Shown here: piece by piece, positions 1 to 8,307 of the stretch
How the letters are laid out: each line of letters begins with the position of its first letter
Position numbering within the stretch: the stretch's first letter is position 1
DNA from: Gammaproteobacteria bacterium
GTDB taxonomy: Bacteria; Pseudomonadota; Gammaproteobacteria; Pseudomonadales; Halieaceae
Length of the DNA: 35,002 nt
Assembly: GCA_003646415.1 (NCBI GenBank)
Contig: QNFS01000005.1
Coordinates: 1-35,002 of the forward strand
Reading direction: 5' to 3'
Position numbers and translations under genes: made by a program
The notes under the pieces: model-generated
Databases searched by the model: none
What the model was told of the DNA's origin: nothing
What the model saw: the letters and a program-made list of their open reading frames with translations, nothing else

Positions 1-915
1 CAACACGGAGCCGTCGTCCAGGTTCTGCACCGGGTGATTGGCGCCATGGTGGCCGAACTTCATTTTCATGGTCACGGCGCCACTGGCCAGGCCCAGCAAC
101 TGGTGGCCCAGGCAGATACCAAAAACCGGGATATCCGTATCCAGGATTTTCTTGATCGCCTCGATCGCGTAGGTACAGGGCTCGGGGTCGCCCGGGCCGT
201 TGGACAGGAATACCCCGTCGGGCCGCAGTGCCAGGACTTCCTCCGCTGGCGTCTGAGCGGGCACCACCGTCAAACGACAGCCCCGGTCAACCAGCATGCG
301 CAGTATGTTGCGCTTGACGCCAAAGTCGTAGGCCACCACATGCCAGGGCAGATCCGCCACAGGCCGCTCTGCATGCCCCACACCGTACTCCCAACTGCCT
401 TCGGTCCAGGCGTAGCTGCGCTCTACTGTGACCTCTTTGGCCAGGTCCATGCCCTTGAGACCAGCAAAGGCCCGGGCCTGCGCCAGCGCCACGGCTTCAT
501 CGACGCCTTCACCCGCCATCAGACAACCATTCTGGGCGCCTTTTTCCCTGAGGATGCGGGTCAGGCGCCGGGTATCGATATCGGCAATCGCCACGATACC
601 GTGGCTCACCAGATACTCCTGCAAGCCCTGCTCGTTGCGGTAGTTACTGGCCAGCAGCGGCAGGTCCCGGATAACCAGGCCGGCGGCCCAGATAGCGGTG
701 GACTCCTCGTCCTCGGTATTGGTGCCCGTGTTACCGATATGTGGATAGGTCAGGGTGACAATCTGCCGCGCGTAGGAGGGATCTGTGAGTATTTCCTGAT
801 AACCGCTCATGGCGGTGTTGAAAACAACCTCACCAACCGAGCTGCCCTCAGCACCTATCGCCAGGCCTTTGAAAATACTGCCATCTTCAAGTGCTAGTAT
901 GGCCGGACTGAACAA
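1..915 (-). CDS. carA: Carbamoyl-phosphate synthase small subunit, 5' part (runs off left edge)
   Basis: Glutaminase subunit of carbamoyl-phosphate synthase. It hydrolyses glutamine and passes ammonia to CarB for arginine and pyrimidine synthesis in the cytoplasm. The minus strand reads [20 protein letters not shown] near the N-terminus, then the glutaminase motif GICLGHQ with its catalytic Cys near residue 267, then [14 protein letters not shown]. The window holds 305 codons of a family that is usually about 375-380 long, so the C-terminal segment with the catalytic His is outside. I chose the TTG at 913-915 because GGAGG lies five bases upstream of it and the reading starts just before the conserved N-terminus; no ATG fits. 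A strong hairpin at 964-999 lies in its leader. The family call is certain from the motifs; the TTG start is a well-supported inference. Confidence 0.95.
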   Translation of the reverse strand, partial: MFSPAILALEDGSIFKGLAIGAEGSSVGEVVFNTAMSGYQEILTDPSYARQIVTLTYPHIGNTGTNTEDEESTAIWAAGLVIRDLPLLASNYRNEQGLQEYLVSHGIVAIADIDTRRLTRILREKGAQNGCLMAGEGVDEAVALAQARAFAGLKGMDLAKEVTVERSYAWTEGSWEYGVGHAERPVADLPWHVVAYDFGVKRNILRMLVDRGCRLTVVPAQTPAEEVLALRPDGVFLSNGPGDPEPCTYAIEAIKKILDTDIPVFGICLGHQLLGLASGAVTMKMKFGHHGANHPVQNLDDGSVL

Positions 916-963
916 GCAAACCTCCAACTAATCAGTGGAATAACACGGGCCACGCGCGCTCAG

Positions 964-999
964 AAAAAGGCGAGATGGGAAACCTCATCTCGCCTTTTT
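964..999. terminator. Strong bidirectional hairpin upstream of carA (terminator or attenuator)
   Basis: A GGCGAGATG / CATCTCGCC stem (969-977 and 986-994) with an 8-base loop is flanked by five A on one side and five T on the other, so it resembles a rho-independent terminator on either strand. On the minus strand it ends 49 bases before the carA start and about 200 bases after the stop of the upstream quinone-oxidoreductase-like gene. It could end that transcript, or act as an attenuator in the carA leader if the carA promoter lies between 1000 and 1200. Confidence 0.8.
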
Positions 1000-1200
1000 A
1001 CATAAATTCAGCTCTGGTTATTCACAGGGATACACGCTACCCGGTGCGCTGGCCGAGTGTGTAAAATCTGGCGAGAGATTGTAAGGGATAGGCCGCGGGC
1101 TGTCCAGACTGACTCCGCTACAAGCTTGTTAGTAACAATGGGGATGAGCGGGGATTGATCATACTGGTACTGAACGACCACAGTAACTAATCCACTGCCC

Positions 1201-2178
1201 CTACATCGTCATGATCACCTTACCACGGGCGCGACGCTCGAGAAGGCAGTTGAACGCCTCCTCGTATTGCTCAAAAGGAAAACTGTCGGTCACTACCGGG
1301 CTGATTTTGCCGCTGGCGAACAAATCCCATAACTCTTCAATATTCCTGAGATTTTGCTCTGGCTCCTCAACCGCAAACCTGCCCCAGAATACGCCCACCA
1401 GGGAGCACCCCTTGAGCAGGGTCAGATTGAGGGCAATTTTAGGGATGGGGCCACTGGCAAAACCAATCACCAGGTAGCGCCCCTTCCAGGCCATGCTGCG
1501 AATGGCAGGTTCGGCATAATCACCGCCCACCGGGTCATAGACCACGTCCACACCCTTGCCGCTGGTCAATTCCTTGACCGCGTCCTTGAGGGAGGTCTCG
1601 TTGTAGTTGATGAGTTCATCCGCGCCCAGTTTCCTGCACAGTTCCAGTTTTTCAGCGCTGCTGGCGGCGGCGATCACCTTCGCCCCCATCAGTTTGCCCA
1701 ACTCAATGGCCGTGGTGCCAACGCCCCCGGCCGCGCCGAGCACCAGCAGGGTCTCACCGGGCTGAATATTGGCGCGCTGCTTCAGCGCATGATAGGAGGT
1801 GAAATAGGTAACACTGACGCCGGCCGCCTGCTCGAAGCTGATGCCCGCCGGCATGGGAAATACCCCCGATTCATGGGCGACGACTTTTTCGCAGAACGTA
1901 CCCGCAGCGCCCATGGACAGCACCTTGTCGCCTACCTTGAAACGGGTGACATCGGCGCCTGCCGCCGCCACCACGCCAGAGCATTCCATACCGGGAATAA
2001 ACGGCAGTTCGTGCTGGACTTGATACTTACCCTGGATAATCAGTACATCAGGGAAATTCAAGCCTGCCGCTTTCACATCGATAAGCACATCGTGTTCACC
2101 CAACGCCGGCTCCGGCCAGTCATTTACCAGCTCCAGCTTGTCCGCCATGCCCAATTCCTTACATACCAGTGCTTTCAT
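1201..2178 (-). CDS. NADPH:quinone oxidoreductase-like medium-chain dehydrogenase/reductase
   Basis: A 325-residue member of the zinc-free quinone oxidoreductase branch of the MDR superfamily, which moves hydride from NADPH to quinones, enones or enoyl thioesters. The N-terminal GroES-like half contains GLNFPDVLIIQGKYQ and PGMECSGVV. The Rossmann half carries LVLGAAGGVGTTAIELGK, the nucleotide-binding loop, followed by GADELINY. The Cys and His ligands of zinc-type alcohol dehydrogenases are not apparent. The start ATG is preceded by AAAGGGTTGAAG. A terminator-like hairpin at 2283-2304 separates it from the SDR gene upstream, so it is probably transcribed on its own, although its orientation and setting suggest a role in the same lipid or steroid catabolism. 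Substrate cannot be read from the sequence. Confidence 0.88.
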   Translation of the reverse strand: MKALVCKELGMADKLELVNDWPEPALGEHDVLIDVKAAGLNFPDVLIIQGKYQVQHELPFIPGMECSGVVAAAGADVTRFKVGDKVLSMGAAGTFCEKVVAHESGVFPMPAGISFEQAAGVSVTYFTSYHALKQRANIQPGETLLVLGAAGGVGTTAIELGKLMGAKVIAAASSAEKLELCRKLGADELINYNETSLKDAVKELTSGKGVDVVYDPVGGDYAEPAIRSMAWKGRYLVIGFASGPIPKIALNLTLLKGCSLVGVFWGRFAVEEPEQNLRNIEELWDLFASGKISPVVTDSFPFEQYEEAFNCLLERRARGKVIMTM

Positions 2179-2282
2179 TCTTCAACCCTTTGTATCTATT
2201 TGCACTTTTACCCGCTACTGCATCCGGTAGAAGGCGGGATTACTCCCACCGTCCTCCTGTCCATACCTGGCGCACCTAAACG

Positions 2283-2304
2283 AAAACGGCGCCACAGGCG
2301 CCGT
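2283..2304 (-). terminator. Rho-independent terminator after the SDR gene
   Basis: On the minus strand, ACGGCGCC TGT GGCGCCGT forms a perfect 8-bp stem with a 3-base loop and is followed by TTTTCGTTT. It lies about 80 bases after the SDR stop codon and ahead of the quinone-oxidoreductase-like gene. Confidence 0.75.
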
Positions 2305-2382
2305 ATCGTATCATCAAAGAGTTCAGGCCACATCAAACAGACCAGCCGCGCCCAGGGCCGGGCCAGTGCCCATTTCTTAGTG

Positions 2383-3306
2383 TTAACCCAAGGATATACC
2401 CAGGCCCTCAGCAGCCTTGGCCGTGAATTTGACGGTCTGCTCGAAGCCCGCCTCGGGTACTTTCTCGCCCTCGGTAGAGGTAATCGCTCCCCAGTTGGCG
2501 GCAATGCCTTCCGGTGTCTGCTCTGCCGTGGGCAGCCATACGCCGTCGGTTTCAACAATCCTGGCCACCGCATAGGCGCCGGCGCCGGCACACAATATAG
2601 TGCGAGTGGGCGCATCTTCGCTCACCAGGTACAATACGGCGGGAGTGACGGCCTCCGGTGTCATTAGTTTGAAAGCGTCCTCGGGAATCAAGCCCTCGGT
2701 CATACGTGTGCCTGCGGCGGGTGCCAGCGCGTTCACCCGGATATCGTACTTCACACCTTCCTGTACCAGGGTGTTCATCAGACCGATCACACCCATTTTG
2801 GCGGAGCTGTAGTTAGTCTGGCCAAAGTTGCCATACAGCCCGCTGGAGGAGGTCGTTACCACGATACGACCATAAGCTTGCTCCTTCATGATTTCCCAGC
2901 AGGCCTTCGAGCAGTTCACAGTGCCCATCAAATGTACATCTACAACCAACTTGAAGTCGTCCAGGCTGCCCTTGGTAAAACTCTTGTCACGCAGGATGCC
3001 GGCGTTGTTGACCAGAATATCCACCCGACCCCACTTGTCCATGGTCTGCTTGATCATGGCTTCCACCTCATCGTACCTGGCCACGTTGGCGCCATTGGCG
3101 ATGGCTTGTCCGCCCAGGGCCTCAATTTCCGCCACCACAGACAGGGACGCTTCACTGGAGCCTCCGGTGCCGTCCTTGGCGCCACCGAGGTCATTGACAA
3201 CAACCCGGGCGCCGCGCCTGGCCAATTCAATAGCGTGGCTCCGACCCAGGCCCTGGCCCGCACCCGTAACAATGGCGACTTTACCGTCATATCTGATAGA
3301 CATCAT
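2383..3306 (-). CDS. SDR, peroxisomal multifunctional enzyme type 2-like 3-hydroxyacyl-CoA dehydrogenase
   Basis: A 307-residue short-chain dehydrogenase. It shows the NAD(P)-binding loop VTGAGQGLGRSHAIELARRG at residues 14-33, the NNAG motif, and the catalytic Ser and Tyr-x-x-x-Lys set in TTSSSGLYGNFGQTNYSSAK. The long insert VVVNDLGGAKDGTGGSS after the second strand and the extra C-terminal segment with WLPTAEQTPEGIAANW are typical of the dehydrogenase unit of MFE-2/HSD17B4-like proteins, which oxidise (3R)-hydroxyacyl-CoA esters. A beta-oxidation-like role fits its position downstream of two acyl-CoA dehydrogenases. AGAGGA lies five bases before the ATG; a second ATG follows immediately and could be used instead. 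Between it and the dehydrogenases lies only a 21-codon gene stump. Confidence 0.85.
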   Translation of the reverse strand: MMSIRYDGKVAIVTGAGQGLGRSHAIELARRGARVVVNDLGGAKDGTGGSSEASLSVVAEIEALGGQAIANGANVARYDEVEAMIKQTMDKWGRVDILVNNAGILRDKSFTKGSLDDFKLVVDVHLMGTVNCSKACWEIMKEQAYGRIVVTTSSSGLYGNFGQTNYSSAKMGVIGLMNTLVQEGVKYDIRVNALAPAAGTRMTEGLIPEDAFKLMTPEAVTPAVLYLVSEDAPTRTILCAGAGAYAVARIVETDGVWLPTAEQTPEGIAANWGAITSTEGEKVPEAGFEQTVKFTAKAAEGLGISLG

Positions 3307-3349
3307 TTGTATCCTCTAATGTATTGTGGGGAAAAATATTGGGGCTGGT

Positions 3350-3415
3350 TCAGCCAGTAAAGCGTCGGACTTCATCCAGTATCGGCGCTATGTTGTTACT
3401 GATGCCTAAATCCAT
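3350..3415 (-). pseudogene. 21-codon stump resembling an acyl-CoA dehydrogenase N-terminus
   Basis: The minus strand encodes a 21-residue reading beginning MDLGISNNIAPILDEVRRF, closed by TGA. It has a good upstream ribosome-binding site (GGAGAGAG). The residue pattern is what I expect at the extreme N-terminus of one acyl-CoA dehydrogenase subfamily, where the chain would continue for about 400 residues. Here it stops 43 bases before the SDR start. The simplest reading is that an internal deletion removed nearly the whole gene and left the start intact. A translated leader peptide is the alternative. The similarity is from memory of the family. Confidence 0.45.
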
Positions 3416-3533
3416 AGTCTTCTCTCTCCACCAGTGATCAGCATTTTATTCGCTTTCGTTGATTTATACACGGCTCACGCCAACCAGTTCAGCCGCGCAG
3501 TCCGTCTTTATCTGTCGCTTCTGCCGCTTAACC

Positions 3534-4673
3534 CTAAAAGTCGCTCAGTTGGGCGAAACGATCCAGGTGGTAGTTATAATCCCCGAAGGTATGCTGGACA
3601 ACCCGTGCCCGCTTGATAAAAAGACCTATCTCGTGTTCATCTGTCATGCCGATCCCGCCGTGCATCTGGATCGCCTCATTGGTGGCACGCTGGGCCACTT
3701 CACACAGCTTGGCCTTAGTGGCACTGGCCAGCAATGACAGCCTCTCATCGCCGGCATCAATTGCATGCAGCGCCTTCAACACAATGGAGCGAGCCAGTTC
3801 CAGTTCTGCGAACAACTCTGCGGCGCGATGTTGCAAGCCCTGGAAAGAGCCGATCACCTGACCAAACTGCTTGCGTTCCTTGATATAGCCCACAGTGCGC
3901 TCAAAGGCCTCGACCGACAGGCCAAGCAACTCCGCAGCCAGGCCAATATTGGCAATATCCAGCGCCCGGCTCAGGCCGCCCCAGGCCTCTCCCGCAGCAC
4001 CTAGCAAACTGGCAGCCGGCACGCGCGCATTATCCAGGGTGAGTATTCCAACATTGCGCGAATCAACCAGGCTGCGACTGTCGATCGCGACACCGTCAGT
4101 GCCGGCATCGACCAGAAAAGCGCTCAAACCCTGTTCATCACCAACTTCGCCCGCCGTGCGCGCAATAACGATAAAGGTATCGGCCACGGTAGCGTCCAGC
4201 ACCAGCACTTTAGTGCCATTGAGAACATAGTCATCGCCCTCCGGTACTGCACTCAAAGCGCTCTGCTGCGGCGCGTGGTGGCCCCCTTCCTGCAGCGCCA
4301 GGCTGACCAGCTTCTCTCCAGAGGCCAGCGCCGGCAACAACTGCTCTTTCTGCTGGGCGTTGCCCAACCCGGCAATCACGGTAGCCCCAACCAGCACCGT
4401 GGATTGCAGCGGGCTGGCACTGAGATTACGACCCACTTGCTCCAGCACCAGGCCCAGCCCGGTATATCCGTAACCCAGGCCGCCAAATTCTTCGGGGATG
4501 GCAATACCCGCCCAGCCCATCTGTACCATTTCGTTCCAGACCTCGTCGCTGAACCCGCGCGCGCTGCCGCTATCGCGCAACTCGCGCAAGTGCGATACGG
4601 TGGCCTTTTCCGCCAGGAAACCAGAGGCGGAATCCTTGAGCATCACCTGCTCTTCATTCAATACCAATGCCAT
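3534..4673 (-). CDS. Acyl-CoA dehydrogenase family protein lacking the usual catalytic Glu (probable heteromer subunit)
   Basis: A 379-residue acyl-CoA dehydrogenase fold. It has the helical N-terminal domain (GWAGIAIPEEFGGLGYGYTG), a beta domain with LNGTKVLVLDATVADTFIV, and the C-terminal helical domain with ERKQFGQVIGSFQGLQH and IQMHGGIGMTDEHEIGLFIK. In the classic enzymes the base is a Glu in an I-Y-E-G-T-like motif shortly after this point. Here the aligned stretch reads VVQHTFGDYNYH with no such Glu. The gene upstream has the motif, so the two resemble the paired subunits of alpha2beta2 acyl-CoA dehydrogenases known from steroid side-chain degradation. AAGGA precedes the ATG by eight bases, and the gene starts 40 bases after its partner's stop. 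Substrate is unknown. Confidence 0.88.
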   Translation of the reverse strand: MALVLNEEQVMLKDSASGFLAEKATVSHLRELRDSGSARGFSDEVWNEMVQMGWAGIAIPEEFGGLGYGYTGLGLVLEQVGRNLSASPLQSTVLVGATVIAGLGNAQQKEQLLPALASGEKLVSLALQEGGHHAPQQSALSAVPEGDDYVLNGTKVLVLDATVADTFIVIARTAGEVGDEQGLSAFLVDAGTDGVAIDSRSLVDSRNVGILTLDNARVPAASLLGAAGEAWGGLSRALDIANIGLAAELLGLSVEAFERTVGYIKERKQFGQVIGSFQGLQHRAAELFAELELARSIVLKALHAIDAGDERLSLLASATKAKLCEVAQRATNEAIQMHGGIGMTDEHEIGLFIKRARVVQHTFGDYNYHLDRFAQLSDF

Positions 4674-4713
4674 GTTCTATTCCTTTGTAACCCGTCGCGC
4701 GCTGATGTGGCGC

Positions 4714-5895
4714 CTATTGATCCGGAAGCCCAAGCACGCGCTTGGATATGATGTTCAACTGCACTTCAGAAGTACCTCCCTCAATGGAGTTGCCCTTGGA
4801 GCGCAGCCAATCACGACTGACCCTGCCATCAGCGTAAGCCTCCCCTTCCCAACCCAGGGCTGATTCGCCGCCCACCGCTATATTCAACTCGTTGCGGCGC
4901 TTGTTAAGCTCGGTACCGTAGTACTTGAATATCGAAGACGCCGCTCCCAGGCCCTGCCCCGCCCTGGCCTCATCACCAACACGAGCCATTGTCGCGCTGA
5001 AGGCCATGGCATCAAGTTGGTACTGGGCGATATTCTGTCGCAACACGGAGTTGGCCAGACGACCGGAGGCGTCTGTCCCGATAGCCTCAACCGCCTGCTG
5101 TCCCACGGATTTTTTCGGGGCAGCGCCAAAACTGGAGATCATTTCCCGCTCATGGGTCAGCAGATATTTGGCGATAGTCCAGCCTTTGCCCTCTTCACCT
5201 ACCAGGTTCGATTTACTGGCTTTGGCATTATCGAAAAACGTTTCACAGAAAGGCGAGGAGCCGCTGATCAGTTTGATCGGGCGGGTGGTGACACCGGGCT
5301 GCTCCATATCGAACAGCACAAAGCTGATACCCTCGTGTTTGCTGCCGCTGTTGTCGGTGCGCACCAGGCAAAAAATCCAGTCGGCCTTGTCCGCATAGGA
5401 GGTCCAGACTTTCTGGCCATTGATGATGTAGTGGTCACCGTGATCTTCCGCTTTAGTGGCCAGGCTGGCCAGGTCGGAACCGGCATTCGGTTCTGAATAG
5501 CCCTGGCACCAGCGAATTTCGCCGCGTGCGATTTTGGGCAGATGCTCCAGCTTCTGTTCTTCGGAACCGAATTGCAGCAGTGCCGGGCCCAGCATGACAA
5601 TGCCGAAACTCCACAGCGCGCCGCGTGCACCTATCCTGGCCATTTCCTGGCTGAGAACCTTGGCCTCTCCCTTGTCAAGGCCTCCGCCACCGTACTCCTT
5701 TGGCCATTGGGGCACGGTCCAGCCGCGCTCGGCCATGCGGTCGCACCAGACTTTCTGGTCCGGATGAATAATCTCCGGATTGCGACCTCCGTGGTACATA
5801 TCTTCAAAACTTTTTACCGGCTCACGCATGGTCACCGGGCAATTATCTTCCAGCCAGGCTCGCGTTTCCTGGCGGAACTGTTCAAGGTCGCTCAC
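4714..5895 (-). CDS. Acyl-CoA dehydrogenase, catalytic-Glu subunit
   Basis: A 393-residue FAD-dependent acyl-CoA dehydrogenase that introduces an alpha-beta double bond into an acyl-CoA. Landmarks are GWTVPQWPKEYGGGGLDKGE in the N-terminal domain, the flavin-contacting RWCQGYSEPNAGSDLASL and KVWTSYADKADWIFCLVRTD, and the C-terminal SIEGGTSEVQLNIISKRVLG, where the Glu is in the position of the catalytic base. The N-terminal sequence and the long loop FEDMYHGGRNPEIIHPD resemble FadE-type enzymes of steroid and branched-acid degradation. Translation starts at GTG (5893-5895) with TGAGGT eight bases upstream. It is the first gene of the leftward operon, and the 295-base divergent region in front of it holds a 15-bp palindrome. 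Confidence 0.92.
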   Translation of the reverse strand: MSDLEQFRQETRAWLEDNCPVTMREPVKSFEDMYHGGRNPEIIHPDQKVWCDRMAERGWTVPQWPKEYGGGGLDKGEAKVLSQEMARIGARGALWSFGIVMLGPALLQFGSEEQKLEHLPKIARGEIRWCQGYSEPNAGSDLASLATKAEDHGDHYIINGQKVWTSYADKADWIFCLVRTDNSGSKHEGISFVLFDMEQPGVTTRPIKLISGSSPFCETFFDNAKASKSNLVGEEGKGWTIAKYLLTHEREMISSFGAAPKKSVGQQAVEAIGTDASGRLANSVLRQNIAQYQLDAMAFSATMARVGDEARAGQGLGAASSIFKYYGTELNKRRNELNIAVGGESALGWEGEAYADGRVSRDWLRSKGNSIEGGTSEVQLNIISKRVLGLPDQ

Positions 5896-6018
5896 GGGGT
5901 TACCTCATTGTTTTTCAGCGCAATACCCGGGTGGCTTGCGGGCCGGCGGGAATTATCGCTTCAGTATAGACAAAATGGGCGAATTCACACTGGCTGGTCC
6001 ACCCCAAAACCGGATTTG

Positions 6019-6033
6019 AACATACAGTATGTT
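6019..6033. promoter_or_regulatory. Perfect 15-bp palindrome in a divergent intergenic region, candidate operator
   Basis: AACATACAGTATGTT is a perfect inverted repeat with one central base. It lies in the 295 bases between the leftward acyl-CoA dehydrogenase operon and the rightward receptor gene. The length and symmetry suit a dimeric repressor such as a TetR- or GntR-family protein. No regulator gene lies next to it in the window. Confidence 0.45.
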
Positions 6034-6191
6034 TTGCGAGCGTTCAAGTATCTTGAGGCCAATGATCCTGCACCGCCCCACCGGTGGCAGCTAGAGCGGC
6101 CTGGCAGAGGTGCGACAACATGTCACACGCCCGGGTCCTTCCCATTCTATATACTGGCCCGAATTCTACTCCCACACTTTTGGACTAGCCC

Positions 6192-8264
6192 ATGCTTAGA
6201 AGCAAGCTGTACCTGGGCATCGCCACCGCCCTTGCCATATTACCCGCCCATGGCGACCCTATGGAGGAGGTGCTGGTCACCGGCTACCACGACACACGCA
6301 CCATCGACATCACCAGCGAGCTGGTTATCTCACCCGACGTGGCCCAGTTGCTGAAAAAAGCACCGGGCGCCAACGTCAACAGCAATGGCCCCCTCACCGG
6401 CATACCCCAGTACCGGGGTATGTTTGGATCGCGTATCGCCACGTCCCTGGACGGCAGTCAGCTGGCCCCCTCCGGCCCCAACTGGATGGACCCGCCTATC
6501 TCCTACGCCGTGAGTGGCCAACTGGAATCCCTGGAAGTGCATCGCGGCATAGTGCCGGTCAGTGTAGCCCAGGAATCCATCGGGGGCGCGATTGACTTCA
6601 AGGCCAACCACGGCAGCTTCACCCATAGTAAGGATTTCGAACTGGCGGGCAGGATGATAGGCAGCGCCCAATCCGTAAATGACGGATATCACCTCAATAC
6701 CGCCCTGTACGTCAGCAATAATCAACACCGTGTCAAGCTGGCCGCAGTGACCGAAAGTGGCAACAATGCCGAATTCGACGGCGGCACTATTAAGCCCACG
6801 GAATACGAGCGGCAGCGCTATGACGTAGGCTACGGATTCCGCACGGGCAATCACACCATCCAGCTGGATTACGGCTACAATGACACGGGCGACAGCGGTA
6901 CACCGGCGCTACCCATGGACATTGAATATATCGAGGGTGACCTGTACAACCTGGATTACAACTTCAAGATTGATTCCGAAATAGAAATTGATGTCTCACT
7001 CTATGGCAGTGACCTGGATCACCGCATGGACAATTATCATCTGCGCAAGGCGCCGCCGGCCGATCGCTGGCGCAGAAACACCGCATCCAGCGACAACCTG
7101 GGACTTAAGCTGCAAACCACTTTGCACGACGAACGCGGCGCCTGGCTGTTCGGTGTCGACGGCTTTGGTTCGGAGCACGATTCGGATATCGACAACCCCA
7201 ACAACCCGATGTTTTTCGTGAAGAACTTCAATAGCGCCGAGCGTGAAGTGTTCGGTATTTTTCTGGAACGCCATCAGGATTTCGGTAAGCACTGGAGCGG
7301 GGAGTTTGGCATTCGCTATAACCGTGTCGAAATGGATGCGGACGAGGTGGACGGCACCCCCGCCATGATGATGCCACCGGCACAGAAGCTGCGCGATGCC
7401 TTTAACAACGCCGATCGGGATGTAAATGACAACAATGTCGACCTGGTCGCCAAAGCCTGGTACAAGGCCAGTGACACCAGCAGCTGGTACGCCGGCATTG
7501 CCCAGAAACACCGCTCTCCCAGCTATCAGGAGCGTTATCTGTGGTTGCCACTGGAGGCGACCGCCGGTCTGGCTGACGGTCATACCTATACCGGGAACAT
7601 CAACCTCGACCCGGAAGTCTCCAGGCAAATCGAATTTGGCCTGGACTACAGCAACAACACCCTGACCATATCCCCGCGAATCTTCTACAGCGATGTCGAT
7701 GACTACATCCAGGGCACTCCCAGTGAGCTAGCCCCGGCGGTCATGTTCGTGCATATGATGAATGAAATGAATGGCACCAACATGCCCGACCCCCTGCAAT
7801 TCAACAATGTCGATGCCGAGTTCTACGGCTTTGATGTCGACTGGTCCTGGCAATTGTCTGACCACTGGCTGATGTCGGGCCTGGTCAACTATGTACGCGG
7901 CAAACGCGATGACATCAATGACAACCTGTATCGAATCGCGCCGGCCAATGCCACTTTCCGGCTCAATTATGCCGCCAACAATTGGAACGCGGGCGTGGAA
8001 AGCGTCATTTACGCGGAGCAGGACGATGTCAGTGAGACTAATAGCGAGCAGGAATCCTCTGGCTACGGTCTCGTCAACCTGAACGCAGCCTGGCAGGCCA
8101 CGCCACAACTGCAACTGGCGGCGGGTGTGGACAACCTGTTTGACAAAAAGTACCAGGATCACCTGGGGGGCTATAACCGGGTAGCCAATTCCGATATCGA
8201 CAGGGGCGAGCGCCTGCCGGGTTACGGCACCAATGTCTTTGCCCGGGTGGTATACGAGTTCTAA
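6192..8264 (+). CDS. TonB-dependent outer-membrane receptor, OprC/NosA-like
   Basis: A 690-residue outer-membrane receptor driven by TonB. A signal peptide of about 21 residues (KLYLGIATALAILPAHG) is followed at once by a TonB box, EEVLVTG. The plug domain spans about residues 30-140 and the beta barrel the rest, ending in the outer-membrane C-terminal aromatic signature (VVYEF). The plug segment RGMFGSR (75-81) and GPNWMDPP (95-102) resemble the copper receptors OprC/NosA, where a CxxxM pair binds copper. Here the Cys position is Gly but the Met is kept. Predicted loops are rich in Met and His (TPAMMMPPAQ; MFVHMMNEMNGTNM; HRMDNYH), which also hints at metal binding. A cation exporter gene converges on it 43 bases away. 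The family call is firm; the copper link is inference. GGA eight bases upstream is the only ribosome-binding site seen. Confidence 0.9.
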   Translation: MLRSKLYLGIATALAILPAHGDPMEEVLVTGYHDTRTIDITSELVISPDVAQLLKKAPGANVNSNGPLTGIPQYRGMFGSRIATSLDGSQLAPSGPNWMDPPISYAVSGQLESLEVHRGIVPVSVAQESIGGAIDFKANHGSFTHSKDFELAGRMIGSAQSVNDGYHLNTALYVSNNQHRVKLAAVTESGNNAEFDGGTIKPTEYERQRYDVGYGFRTGNHTIQLDYGYNDTGDSGTPALPMDIEYIEGDLYNLDYNFKIDSEIEIDVSLYGSDLDHRMDNYHLRKAPPADRWRRNTASSDNLGLKLQTTLHDERGAWLFGVDGFGSEHDSDIDNPNNPMFFVKNFNSAEREVFGIFLERHQDFGKHWSGEFGIRYNRVEMDADEVDGTPAMMMPPAQKLRDAFNNADRDVNDNNVDLVAKAWYKASDTSSWYAGIAQKHRSPSYQERYLWLPLEATAGLADGHTYTGNINLDPEVSRQIEFGLDYSNNTLTISPRIFYSDVDDYIQGTPSELAPAVMFVHMMNEMNGTNMPDPLQFNNVDAEFYGFDVDWSWQLSDHWLMSGLVNYVRGKRDDINDNLYRIAPANATFRLNYAANNWNAGVESVIYAEQDDVSETNSEQESSGYGLVNLNAAWQATPQLQLAAGVDNLFDKKYQDHLGGYNRVANSDIDRGERLPGYGTNVFARVVYEF

Positions 8265-8307
8265 CCACCCGCTGCAGTTGGGCTACTACGCCACAGAGCG
8301 CAGCTAC

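Noticed and set aside
34-897. Long plus-strand ORF across the left end
   Set aside because: It is the antisense of carA; the minus-strand reading has clear CarA motifs.
1354-2667. 437-codon plus-strand ORF
   Set aside because: It runs antisense through the quinone-oxidoreductase-like and SDR genes and has no recognisable domain or ribosome-binding site.
6122-6155. Promoter for the receptor gene (TATACT at 6150-6155)
   Set aside because: A good -10 but no acceptable -35 at normal spacing, so I did not list it as a feature.
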